Origin: a virus
Length of the DNA: 26,645 bases
Direction: 5' to 3' (one strand)
Virus record (IMG/VR): IMGVR_UViG_3300004154_000242
Span: 1-26,645 of that record
Part shown: one piece after another, positions 1-5,849 of the stretch
Numbering within the stretch: the stretch's first letter is position 1
Layout: the number at the start of each line of letters is the position of its first letter
Position numbers and translations under genes: made by a program
The notes under the pieces: generated by a model
Database searches by the model: none
The model's input: only the letters and a program-made list of their open reading frames with translations
What the model was told of the DNA's origin: nothing

Positions 1-40
1 CGGGCGCGGATTAAGGGGTATGTGGGGGACTGAAACGAAA

Positions 41-61
41 AGCCCCGCGCGGGGCGGGGCT
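41..61 (-). terminator. Intrinsic terminator of the leftward cargo operon
   Basis: Read on the minus strand, an 8-bp perfect stem (AGCCCCGC / GCGGGGCT) with a 5-nt loop is followed by TTTCGTTT. It lies just beyond the stop codon of the last leftward gene, so it is the natural end of the minus-strand transcript. The bases from 1 to 40 hold nothing I can identify. Confidence 0.75.
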
Positions 62-67
62 CGAAGG

Positions 68-820
68 TCAGGCAGCGAGCGCAGAAAGCAAGTGCGCCGG
101 GGTGGTGTAGACGATAACCGAGGCGGCATCGGCCAGAGCTGTTGCGGCCTTGCGGTTTTCCTCTTCGTCGCTGGCTTCTAGGATGACCCGCCGTCGCGTG
201 CCAAAGTGCGCATTTTTGATGTCTAAGAGCTTGCCCACGGCTCGATAGACCAGGCTCCAGTCCACCTTGCCGTCTTTGGCGGGCACGGTCTGGATCAGCG
301 TCAGCGCTTCTCCATCCGCCTCAATGGCGAACGGCAAGGTCAGCTGGTGCCCGCTGGCACCGGTGATGCGGTAGTCGATCTTGAGCTGCGGGTAGGCGCT
401 CTTCAGCGTCGATTCAATCATGCGGTCAAAGCGCGACGCCGGCGTCGGGCGCATCGCGCTGCAGGCGTAGCCTACATGCTCGGCGGCCTCAATGAAGCGC
501 GCAAGGTAGAATCCCACCTGTTCCTCGGCGCAGATCTTGAAAATTTCGCCATCGTCGGACAACTCAAGGCCGCGCTCCGCGACCAGAGCGGCCAGCCGTC
601 TTCCCTTCTCGGCGGTCGGTTTTACGCCGTGAGTCATGGCGGCGAACAGGGTGTCGGCATTATCGCTGATGCGCACGCGTCCAGCCCCGAGCTCTTGCAC
701 GTAGGCGCCGATGAGCAGGCCGTCAAAGGCCAGCGCTAGAGGGGATTGCAGATAAACCACGCCGTCCGCCACCGGTTTACATTTGAAGCCCAGTTGGCTC
801 CCAATTAGTGTGCAGTTCAT
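68..820 (-). CDS. DUF1828-like protein of unknown function
   Basis: This 250-residue soluble protein has an N-terminal half that looks like the DUF1828 family. It has a strand-rich stretch ending in FDGLLIGAYVQELGAG (about residues 32-47), then an ISDNADT segment (51-57) like the usual 'L(T/S)DDGxT' of that family, and a later ELSDDGEIF (86-94). The C-terminal half (about 130-250) is alpha/beta and resembles the domain that often follows DUF1828, but I cannot name it firmly. No signal peptide, membrane segment or catalytic motif is visible. The start overlaps the stop of the upstream gene in an ATGA arrangement, so the two are translationally coupled and probably act together. It is the last gene before a terminator. 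The function of DUF1828 proteins is not established to my knowledge. Their presence in phage cargo arms fits a defence, anti-defence or toxin-antitoxin role, which is inference only. Confidence 0.75.
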   Translation of the reverse strand: MNCTLIGSQLGFKCKPVADGVVYLQSPLALAFDGLLIGAYVQELGAGRVRISDNADTLFAAMTHGVKPTAEKGRRLAALVAERGLELSDDGEIFKICAEEQVGFYLARFIEAAEHVGYACSAMRPTPASRFDRMIESTLKSAYPQLKIDYRITGASGHQLTLPFAIEADGEALTLIQTVPAKDGKVDWSLVYRAVGKLLDIKNAHFGTRRRVILEASDEEENRKAATALADAASVIVYTTPAHLLSALAA

Positions 821-1326
821 AGGCTGAATCCCATTTGGCCTTGCTCAGGCAATTCGAACGGCGGCGCCCCGGAGATGTTTGCTTTCGCCAAGAATAGCCG
901 CCATAGCGCCTGATCGGTAGAGCTGGCTAGGGGTTCGGCGTAGCCCTCACTGCCATCAGGTACTGGTATGTGCAGGTGGGGATGGTCGATCTGCTGCTGG
1001 AAGAACGGGAGTCCGGCGCCCACTGAGTTGACGTGCGCCGACGGGCCGTTGTCATCGATGGCGATGATCCTGGTGCTGTTGGCAATCAGCACCATGGACA
1101 GTGTGTCTCTGGCGCCGGGAATGCGGGAGCGCTTGAAGTAGAGGTCGACGAACCAGCCCTCAGCTGTCTTCCCATTGACCTCCAAGGCAGCGCGGAAGCT
1201 GTAGGGCGCAGGGAACCTACGGGCTGAGGTTGATCGCCAGACGATCCGGGCGCCGCCGGCCCATACCTTCGGCTGGCTGGCGGCATGGATGGCTTCATCG
1301 TAGGGGATAATGTTCGGACTGGCCAT
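817..1326 (-). CDS. Hypothetical protein coupled to the DUF1828-like gene
   Basis: This protein of 169 residues is not recognised. It has no signal peptide and no obvious membrane helix. It begins MASPNIIPYDEAIHAASQPK and looks like a mixed alpha/beta soluble protein. A strand-rich core around residues 25-85 includes WFVDLYFKRS and LSMVLIANSTRIIAID. A His/Pro-rich segment, DHPHLHIPVPDG, lies near 114-125 and could be a metal or active-site loop, but there is no family evidence for this. Its stop overlaps the downstream DUF1828-like start by 4 nt, a strong sign of a two-gene module. The start chosen is the ATG at 1326; the AAGGAAG upstream is rather distant for a good ribosome site. A 109-bp gap separates it from the nuclease gene upstream, so it could have its own promoter. 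Confidence 0.7.
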   Translation of the reverse strand: MASPNIIPYDEAIHAASQPKVWAGGARIVWRSTSARRFPAPYSFRAALEVNGKTAEGWFVDLYFKRSRIPGARDTLSMVLIANSTRIIAIDDNGPSAHVNSVGAGLPFFQQQIDHPHLHIPVPDGSEGYAEPLASSTDQALWRLFLAKANISGAPPFELPEQGQMGFSL

Positions 1327-1435
1327 CGTGCTGGCTCGGCTTCCTTGCGTTGGTGGTTGTACTGAGGGGGTTGCACCCCGACCCTGCCGCGCCCGGCGGG
1401 CAGGCGGTGTTCAGCACCGGTAAGACGATGGTGCT

Positions 1436-2335
1436 CTACCGGCACAGGCTTTCACACGGCACCCCATCGTTGTCCGGATCAAGCCGGCCATTCCCGCACT
1501 CGTTCAGGTGGTGTCGAGCCTCTTCGCAGCTCGACATCTGCCCGCACGTCTTCTTCGTCGAGCAGCTGTAGGTCGAGCTGTTGGTCGCCTGAGCCGCTGC
1601 TTTGATCGGGGCAACCTTCTGGCTTACCGCGCCCAGGCAGCTGGTCATATTCACCGGCCCCACGTAGGGATTGCCCCAGCCCATCGCACAGGCAGTTTTC
1701 TGGTTGCGCCACTGCTCCCATTCGCTGACTGGGTACATCTTGTTCCAGGCCTCGTAGGTGCGGCGGTCTTGGCTCGAGAGACGCAGCTTGTACCGATCAG
1801 CCATGTAGAGCGTGACGCGAGCTGCGGGGCCGCGGACGTTCTCTGGCGGCATGGCAGTCTTCTGCTTGAAGTCGATCACAATCTGGCACTGGCCATACTG
1901 GCTGGGCTTTTCCGTGAGCATGCCGTAGGCGAAGTTCGAGCGATCGCCATTCACCTCGCCAACGCTGGGTACCAGGTTGTGCAGGTCAGCCTCGGCGGCG
2001 GCAAACACCGGATCGTTGGCCGTGCAGTTATCGCGCCCGCCTTTCTGCCAGCATTGGCGTTGGTTGCCGATCACCCACGCTGGGACGATGTGCTCCCATT
2101 CGACGCGCCCGGCGCGGTTCGCATCTTTCCGGACCGAGTAGCCGCAGCTCTTCAGGTCGATGCGGTTCCCTTCGTATTTGCAGCCACAGTAGAAGTCGAC
2201 TGGGCGCTCGGCGTAGATCTTCCAGGCGATCTCCTTGGCCTCGCGGAAGGTGCGGGGTGCTTCTGTAGGCTGGAGGGCCAAGGCGAGCGGTGAAACGAGG
2301 ACGAGCAGCAGGGCTGCGAACAGCTTGGAGCGCAT
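1436..2335 (-). CDS. Secreted EndA-family (endonuclease I) nuclease with excalibur domain
   Basis: The 299-residue protein begins with a typical signal peptide (MRSKLFAALLLVLVSPLALA), so it should act in the periplasm or outside the cell. The body matches endonuclease I (Pfam Endonuclease_1, as in E. coli EndA and Vibrio Vvn). It has the EHIVPAW active-site block with its histidine, then DLHNLVPSVGEVNGDRSN, with many cysteines as in periplasmic members. After a Ser/Ala-rich linker the last 45 residues form a cysteine-bearing excalibur domain ending in LDPDNDGVPCESLC, a predicted calcium-binding DxDxDG motif. A longer frame exists upstream, but the ATG at 2335 has AAGGAT at the right distance and places the signal peptide at the N terminus. 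As prophage cargo it could degrade incoming DNA at the envelope or serve the host in nutrient scavenging or biofilm turnover. The family is confident; the role is inference. Confidence 0.9.
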   Translation of the reverse strand: MRSKLFAALLLVLVSPLALALQPTEAPRTFREAKEIAWKIYAERPVDFYCGCKYEGNRIDLKSCGYSVRKDANRAGRVEWEHIVPAWVIGNQRQCWQKGGRDNCTANDPVFAAAEADLHNLVPSVGEVNGDRSNFAYGMLTEKPSQYGQCQIVIDFKQKTAMPPENVRGPAARVTLYMADRYKLRLSSQDRRTYEAWNKMYPVSEWEQWRNQKTACAMGWGNPYVGPVNMTSCLGAVSQKVAPIKAAAQATNSSTYSCSTKKTCGQMSSCEEARHHLNECGNGRLDPDNDGVPCESLCR

Positions 2336-2369
2336 GTGGATCCTTGCGTTCAGAGTTTTTTGGGAAGGC

Positions 2370-2385
2370 AAAAGTCTTTTAGACT
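2370..2385 (-). terminator. Weak terminator-like hairpin after the DUF3037-like gene
   Basis: On the minus strand AGTCT-AAA-AGACT is followed by TTTG, in the 70-bp gap between the DUF3037-like and nuclease genes. The stem is only 5 bp and the T-run short, so it may attenuate rather than stop transcription and so lower nuclease expression relative to the repressor-kinase genes. Confidence 0.3.
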
Positions 2386-2405
2386 GGCTCTTGCAGTCGT
2401 AGCGC

Positions 2406-3287
2406 TCAGGCGCAGCGGTTGCGCCACCATTCGATGGTTCGCTCGGCAAGTTCCGGTGTTGAACTCGCCTCGATCACCTCAAGGCCCGAAATTCGAATCC
2501 GATCAAGCTGGCGCTGGGTGGCACAGGAGAGCTTGTTGAATTCCCGGTTGGTCAGCCCGCTCTCCTTGTTGGGAACGAGCACGGAGATGGATGCCGCGCG
2601 GTCGCTGTTGCTGCGGATCAGGTTGAGGTCGGCCGAGGCCTGCAGCAGATTGTTCTCTACTACCAGCGGGCTCTTGTACCAACCCGATACGACGGTGCCG
2701 GCGGCGCTGGCGCTGAGCAGCGGCACGTCCATTTCGATCCTGTGTCCGCTCTTCAGCTTCAGTTCGAAGCGTGAGTCTTGGATGATGCGCGAGGCCTGCA
2801 TGTGCATGCGCTCTTTCATCAGGCCAAACACGTTGCCGCGCAGTTTGGGCGTGGACTGGTAGCGGAAGCTGTATTCGCGCACGCCTGGCCGTGGCCTAGC
2901 CAGCGTTACGACATCGGTGAAGAACTCATCGACAACGGCCTCCGGGCTTATGCCTGCGGCGAACAGCGGGGCTCCCAGGCGGATGGTTTCGCTCAGCTCG
3001 TCGGGCAGGTCATGACCCGCATTGACTATCGAGTCCTCGATGTCGTGCATGAGGTGCGATAGGTCGTTGAAGTCGATGCGGTTATCGTACAGGCACTTGA
3101 TGCGGTCGAAGGCGTCGAGCATGCGCACCTCCACCTTGCCGGATCCGTAGGTGAACAGCACGCCGACGTTCAGGAACTCACCGGCATCCTCATCAAGGCA
3201 GGCGCTTATCGGGCGCCACTGGCCCTTGACGAGGGGTTCGGAGGGGCGCTCGCTTAATCGAGCGCGCAAACGCGCTAGGTTGCTCAT
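2406..3287 (-). CDS. DUF3037-like partner of the HipA-like kinase
   Basis: This soluble protein has 293 residues. The N-terminal segment (about 22-65) reads GQWRPISACLDEDAGEFLNV followed by GVLF. This resembles the DUF3037 signature, in which a strand is followed by 'R-x-E-F-x-N-(I/V)-G-V'. The rest (about 100-293) is alpha/beta and not recognised; the whole is longer than I expect for a minimal DUF3037 protein, so there is probably an extra C-terminal domain. No signal peptide or membrane segment is seen. It overlaps the kinase stop by 4 nt (ATGA), implying coupled synthesis. DUF3037 genes are commonly found next to HipA-like kinase genes, which supports both calls. It may be the kinase's substrate, regulator or antitoxin; the sequence does not say which. 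Confidence 0.75.
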   Translation of the reverse strand: MSNLARLRARLSERPSEPLVKGQWRPISACLDEDAGEFLNVGVLFTYGSGKVEVRMLDAFDRIKCLYDNRIDFNDLSHLMHDIEDSIVNAGHDLPDELSETIRLGAPLFAAGISPEAVVDEFFTDVVTLARPRPGVREYSFRYQSTPKLRGNVFGLMKERMHMQASRIIQDSRFELKLKSGHRIEMDVPLLSASAAGTVVSGWYKSPLVVENNLLQASADLNLIRSNSDRAASISVLVPNKESGLTNREFNKLSCATQRQLDRIRISGLEVIEASSTPELAERTIEWWRNRCA

Positions 3288-4165
3288 AGGACGAGGCCGG
3301 CTGTCTTGGCATATTGTTCTGAGTCGAGTCGATCATCCAGCAATCGAATGATCGCTTCAATGTTTACCGCTTCGTCGAAGAACTCGGCGAGCACCTGCCT
3401 TGCGGCGTCGGCGCCATGCTGCCTGAAGCTGACGACAAAGCCATTGTAGGCCAAAACCATGGCGCTCTTGTTGGGCAGCATCTCGCTCCAGCGCGAGCCG
3501 TGCGTATCTAGCGTGTGGAGCAGACGATTCTGCCACGGCCATGGCGTGGAGCCTGTACCGCCCGGCTGCCAGTTCGGGTAGTGAAGAATGCGCCCATGAT
3601 CGATCAGCACTAGGTCTGTGCCGCTCGCGTCCAGCAGGTTGCCGACGTGGCGGTCGGAGTTGAGCAGCCATTCGTCGAGGGCAATCGTCTTTGGCGTATC
3701 CGGGGAGCTGGCCAGTTTTTTGAGCAGCCGCTTTTCTCTACGCTCACGAAGAAGTGGGAGCTGAACACCTTCCAGGTGACGCTGCTTCAGGCTTGGGAAT
3801 TCCATGTCCTTGCTGAACCAGCAGAAGTAGTTTTCCTGAGCCTTGCCTTTGTCTTCCTTGATCAGTGCAGTCAGCATGTCCTTCGGGAGCTGCTCGGTAT
3901 CAAGGAGGATGACGCCGGCCACGTCGGGCACGTTCAGCCCCGCGGATTTCGCTAGGACGTAGCCCAGCGCCTCGCTGATGATCTCGCGGTTACTGACATT
4001 CAGGCCGGTCACCGGGCAGCGGATGATGTCCGGGAGCGGCTTGATGTAGCAGCGGAGCTTCTCGTCGTTGATCTTGATCTTGCCCCTGAAGATCGGGCTG
4101 ATCCCGCGACTCTTCGGCGGGCGTAGCGGGCCGGAGAAGGCGGCCCCATCCAGGAATTCAATCAT
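3284..4165 (-). CDS. HipA-like Ser/Thr kinase (compact HipA_2 type)
   Basis: The 293-residue protein carries the core of the HipA/PI3K-like kinase fold. A candidate ATP-binding lysine lies in YIKPL (K42). The catalytic loop is NSDRHVGN (169-176, with D171 and N176), and the metal-binding motif is IDHG (D189). It lacks the extra N-terminal domain of E. coli HipA (about 440 residues) and fits the shorter HipA-like family. HipA kinases phosphorylate translation factors such as GltX and can arrest growth; this substrate is unknown. The ATG overlaps the end of the phage repressor gene by 8 nt, the same order as hipB-hipA, and the stop overlaps the DUF3037-like gene. Expression should therefore follow the repressor promoter in the lysogen. 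All key catalytic residues appear intact, so it is probably an active kinase rather than a relic. Confidence 0.85.
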   Translation of the reverse strand: MIEFLDGAAFSGPLRPPKSRGISPIFRGKIKINDEKLRCYIKPLPDIIRCPVTGLNVSNREIISEALGYVLAKSAGLNVPDVAGVILLDTEQLPKDMLTALIKEDKGKAQENYFCWFSKDMEFPSLKQRHLEGVQLPLLRERREKRLLKKLASSPDTPKTIALDEWLLNSDRHVGNLLDASGTDLVLIDHGRILHYPNWQPGGTGSTPWPWQNRLLHTLDTHGSRWSEMLPNKSAMVLAYNGFVVSFRQHGADAARQVLAEFFDEAVNIEAIIRLLDDRLDSEQYAKTAGLVL

Positions 4166-4703
4166 TGCGCTTCAGCTTTTCCCTAAGTCTCTGATGGGGC
4201 CTGGCTGGGGTGGTGGCTGCATCCGGCTTCCGGCTCTCGAAGCGGGCAGCTATCTGGTCGAGCAGATTGAGATCGTCTTCGGTCAGCCGGCCTTCATTCG
4301 CGGCCATGGCTATCCGCCAGAGGATTTCGCGCGAGCGCGGCGTGGCGTCTATGGCGAGCATATCGGCACAGTGCGCAACTTCTTGGGCGCCTTGATCCGC
4401 CTCTGCCTGCCCAGCGCGGGCGGGCTCCGGCTCAGCAGCCGGCGCCGCCTGGGCGATGCGGGCGATCTCGGCGGCCAGGGCGGGTTGGGGAATTTTGACG
4501 TGATCGCCATAGGCGAGCTGGGAAACTGACATGCCAAGCGCTGTGGCAATTTTCTCAAGGTCTGCCAGCGTTGGCTCTCGGGTGTCTTTCTCGTAGTTCC
4601 CAATTCTAGATTGCGATTTCCACCCGCATGCAGTGGCCAGCTCCGCCTGTGATAGGCCAGCAGCTTTGCGGTAATGAGCAATACGTGCGCCGAGGGTTTT
4701 CAT
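4158..4703 (-). CDS. XRE-family phage immunity repressor (CI-like, no S24 peptidase)
   Basis: Residues 1-65 form a clear lambda-repressor-type helix-turn-helix: LGARIAHYRKAAGLSQAELA, then an SRIGNYEKDTREPTLADLEK recognition region. The remaining part to residue 181 is Ala/Glu-rich and helical, without the Ser-Lys LexA/S24 cleavage domain seen in lambda CI. Induction may therefore not use RecA-stimulated self-cleavage; the antirepressor in the early operon is a candidate alternative. The gene is divergent from a Cro-like gene across a region with three related operator-like sites, the expected place for the immunity repressor. The ATG at 4703 has no Shine-Dalgarno sequence but coincides with the predicted transcript start. 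The 3' end overlaps the HipA-like kinase, so the repressor may also act as the HipB-like partner. Confidence 0.9.
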   Translation of the reverse strand: MKTLGARIAHYRKAAGLSQAELATACGWKSQSRIGNYEKDTREPTLADLEKIATALGMSVSQLAYGDHVKIPQPALAAEIARIAQAAPAAEPEPARAGQAEADQGAQEVAHCADMLAIDATPRSREILWRIAMAANEGRLTEDDLNLLDQIAARFESRKPDAATTPARPHQRLREKLKRND

Positions 4704-4709
4704 AGCTTT

Positions 4710-4738
4710 ATTTTAATCACGCTCCGTTATTGCCCTGT
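4710..4738 (-). promoter_or_regulatory. Putative leftward maintenance promoter (PRM-like)
   Basis: On the minus strand a -10 hexamer TAAAAT (4715 to 4710) is followed six bases later by the A of the repressor ATG at 4703, so transcription should begin at the start codon. The -35 position (4738-4733, ACAGGG) is very poor, as in activator-dependent promoters. A repressor site centred at 4747 would lie at about -44, close to where lambda OR2 sits relative to PRM. Confidence 0.5.
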
Positions 4739-4774
4739 TCTCACTTATCGTGTTTGCAATAATCACATTTCGTG
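4718..4774. promoter_or_regulatory. Three operator-like sites of the lysis-lysogeny switch
   Basis: Three 11-bp sites share the pattern CAC-N5-GTG or a close variant: CACGCTCCGTT at 4718-4728, CACTTATCGTG at 4742-4752 and CACATTTCGTG at 4764-4774. They are spaced 24 and 22 bp apart, roughly two helical turns. Flanks also agree: AAT precedes the first and third, and TTT follows the second and third. The rightmost lies within the rightward promoter and the leftmost within the leftward one, as expected of repressor/Cro operators. Confidence 0.6.
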
Positions 4775-4783
4775 TTTTATGCT
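4754..4783 (+). promoter_or_regulatory. Putative rightward early promoter (PR-like)
   Basis: TTGCAA (4754-4759) and TATGCT (4778-4783) are separated by 18 bp and would start transcription near 4790. The third operator-like site (4764-4774) lies inside the spacer, so bound repressor would block it. The start near 4790 argues against using the ATG at 4790 and favours the GTG at 4811. Confidence 0.5.
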
Positions 4784-4810
4784 TCTGCCATGAGCAGCTG
4801 GAGCGCACGA

Positions 4811-5035
4811 GTGAACCGTGTACGAGAAATCAGAGAAAAGGCCGGTATTAGCCAGGCCGACCTTCGGCGCCGTCTTGATTGGAGCCAAGGGCGCCTCGCC
4901 AATTACGAGCTCGGAATTCGAAAGGTTGGCCTGGATGAGGCGCGAAGCATTGTCTGTGCGCTGAATGATCTTGGCGCGAAATGCACTCTCGATGAGGCAT
5001 TTCCACCCGCAACTCCAAAGCGCAAAACCCCGTAA
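4811..5035 (+). CDS. Cro-like XRE regulator
   Basis: This small helix-turn-helix protein is 74 residues long from the chosen start. It begins (V)NRVREIREKAGISQADLRRR and has a second helix pair, DWSQGRLANYELGIRKVGLD. It should bind the same operators as the divergent repressor and turn down both promoters. I chose GTG 4811 because GGAG lies 7 nt upstream and the protein then begins as XRE proteins usually do. The in-frame ATG 4790 and GTG 4772 lack a ribosome site and fall at or before the predicted transcript start. It is the first gene of the rightward early operon, and the last residues (PPATPKRKTP) form a short basic tail. Confidence 0.8.
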   Translation: MNRVREIREKAGISQADLRRRLDWSQGRLANYELGIRKVGLDEARSIVCALNDLGAKCTLDEAFPPATPKRKTP

Positions 5036-5046
5036 CACCAACTCCC

Positions 5047-5256
5047 TCATTCCATGAATGCCGTCAGCGACGTCACCGCCCGATCGAGCGCTACGGCGCC
5101 GGCCGGCGGGAGCTGGTCGCGCATCAGCTCGGTGAGGCGCTCGAAGGCCGGCCAGGCCTGCCGCTGGATGTCTTGGGGAAGGCTGGAGAGCAGGGCGGCA
5201 AGACAGCAACGGAGGGCGACGACTTCGCCCTGGAGTGTTTGAAGGTCGGTCGGCAT
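5047..5256 (-). CDS. Small leftward protein between cro and cII
   Basis: The reading frame gives 69 residues (MPTDLQTLQGEVVALRCCLA onward), two or three predicted helices, no membrane segment and no recognised family. GGGAG lies 6 nt before the ATG at 5256, a good ribosome site, and the composition looks protein-like rather than like an antisense shadow. It converges on the Cro-like gene and lies head-to-head with the CII-like gene. In lambda the CII-activated PRE promoter runs leftward from this interval, so the gene could be the first product of a PRE-type transcript. That role is inferred from position only. Confidence 0.55.
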   Translation of the reverse strand: MPTDLQTLQGEVVALRCCLAALLSSLPQDIQRQAWPAFERLTELMRDQLPPAGAVALDRAVTSLTAFME

Positions 5257-5341
5257 GGGACTCCCTGTCGGTCGGTCGAGTGATGACAGGTTGCCTGGGC
5301 TGGGTCCAGGGAGCCACGCGAAACGAGAGGAGCTTTCGCAG

Positions 5342-5773
5342 ATGGAGAGATTCGAGCGTGCGATCCACGACGAGGTGATCGCCGAGGGCGGCACCGAGCT
5401 GGCCCGTCGCATGGGGGCAAACCGCACGCGCCTGCTGGACTGCGCCAACCCGAACCGGGAAGCGCACCGGATGAACATCGAGATGTTTTTCCAGGTGCTG
5501 AGGCACCTGCCGGCGGACGGGTGCCGCCGGATCCTGGCCGTGCTGGTGGAGGAGTTCGGGTACCAACTGGTGGGGAAGGAGCAGCCGCAGGGGCTGACGA
5601 TCAACGACGCGCTGCTGCGCCTGCATGCCGACCTGGGCGACGTGGCGCGCCTGGCGGTCGATGCGCAGGCCGATGGCCGGGTGTGCAGCGCCGAGAAGGC
5701 CCAGCTGCTGCGGGAGGCCGACGAGGTGGTGGATAGCCTGAACGTGTTCAGGGAGTCGGTCCGTAAGGCCTGA
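5342..5773 (+). CDS. Phage regulatory protein of the CII (CP76) family
   Basis: This 143-residue protein begins MERFERAIHDEVIAEGGTEL and continues ARRMGANRTRLLDCANPNRE, the N-terminal helix-turn-helix of the Phage_CP76 / regulatory CII family. It is followed by a helical C-terminal half. Members are thought to act as transcription regulators in the lysis-lysogeny decision, as lambda CII does, though they are not close sequence relatives of lambda CII. The frame is open upstream to 5255, but the ATG at 5342 has AGGAG about 9 nt ahead and starts exactly at the conserved N terminus. It sits directly downstream of the Cro-like gene apart from the small leftward ORF, the classical cII position. 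Confidence 0.85.
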   Translation: MERFERAIHDEVIAEGGTELARRMGANRTRLLDCANPNREAHRMNIEMFFQVLRHLPADGCRRILAVLVEEFGYQLVGKEQPQGLTINDALLRLHADLGDVARLAVDAQADGRVCSAEKAQLLREADEVVDSLNVFRESVRKA

Positions 5774-5787
5774 CCCGGAAAGCAAAA

Positions 5788-5809
5788 AGCCCGGCGTGCA
5801 GGCCGGGCT
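5788..5809 (-). terminator. Terminator-like hairpin facing left, between cII and the antirepressor
   Basis: A perfect 8-bp stem AGCCCGGC / GCCGGGCT with a 6-nt loop lies in the 76-bp gap. On the minus strand it is followed by TTTTTGCTTT, so it best terminates leftward transcription. On the plus strand only CTTCAAC follows, so it would be at most a weak stop for early genes. Confidence 0.55.
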
Positions 5810-5849
5810 CTTCAACGGCGCCAAGGCGCCACAACGAACGGGAAGAATT

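Noticed and set aside
1383-1404. CCTGCC / GGCAGG inverted repeat after the nuclease gene
   Set aside because: It could be a weak hairpin, but there is no T-run on either strand, so I do not call a terminator.
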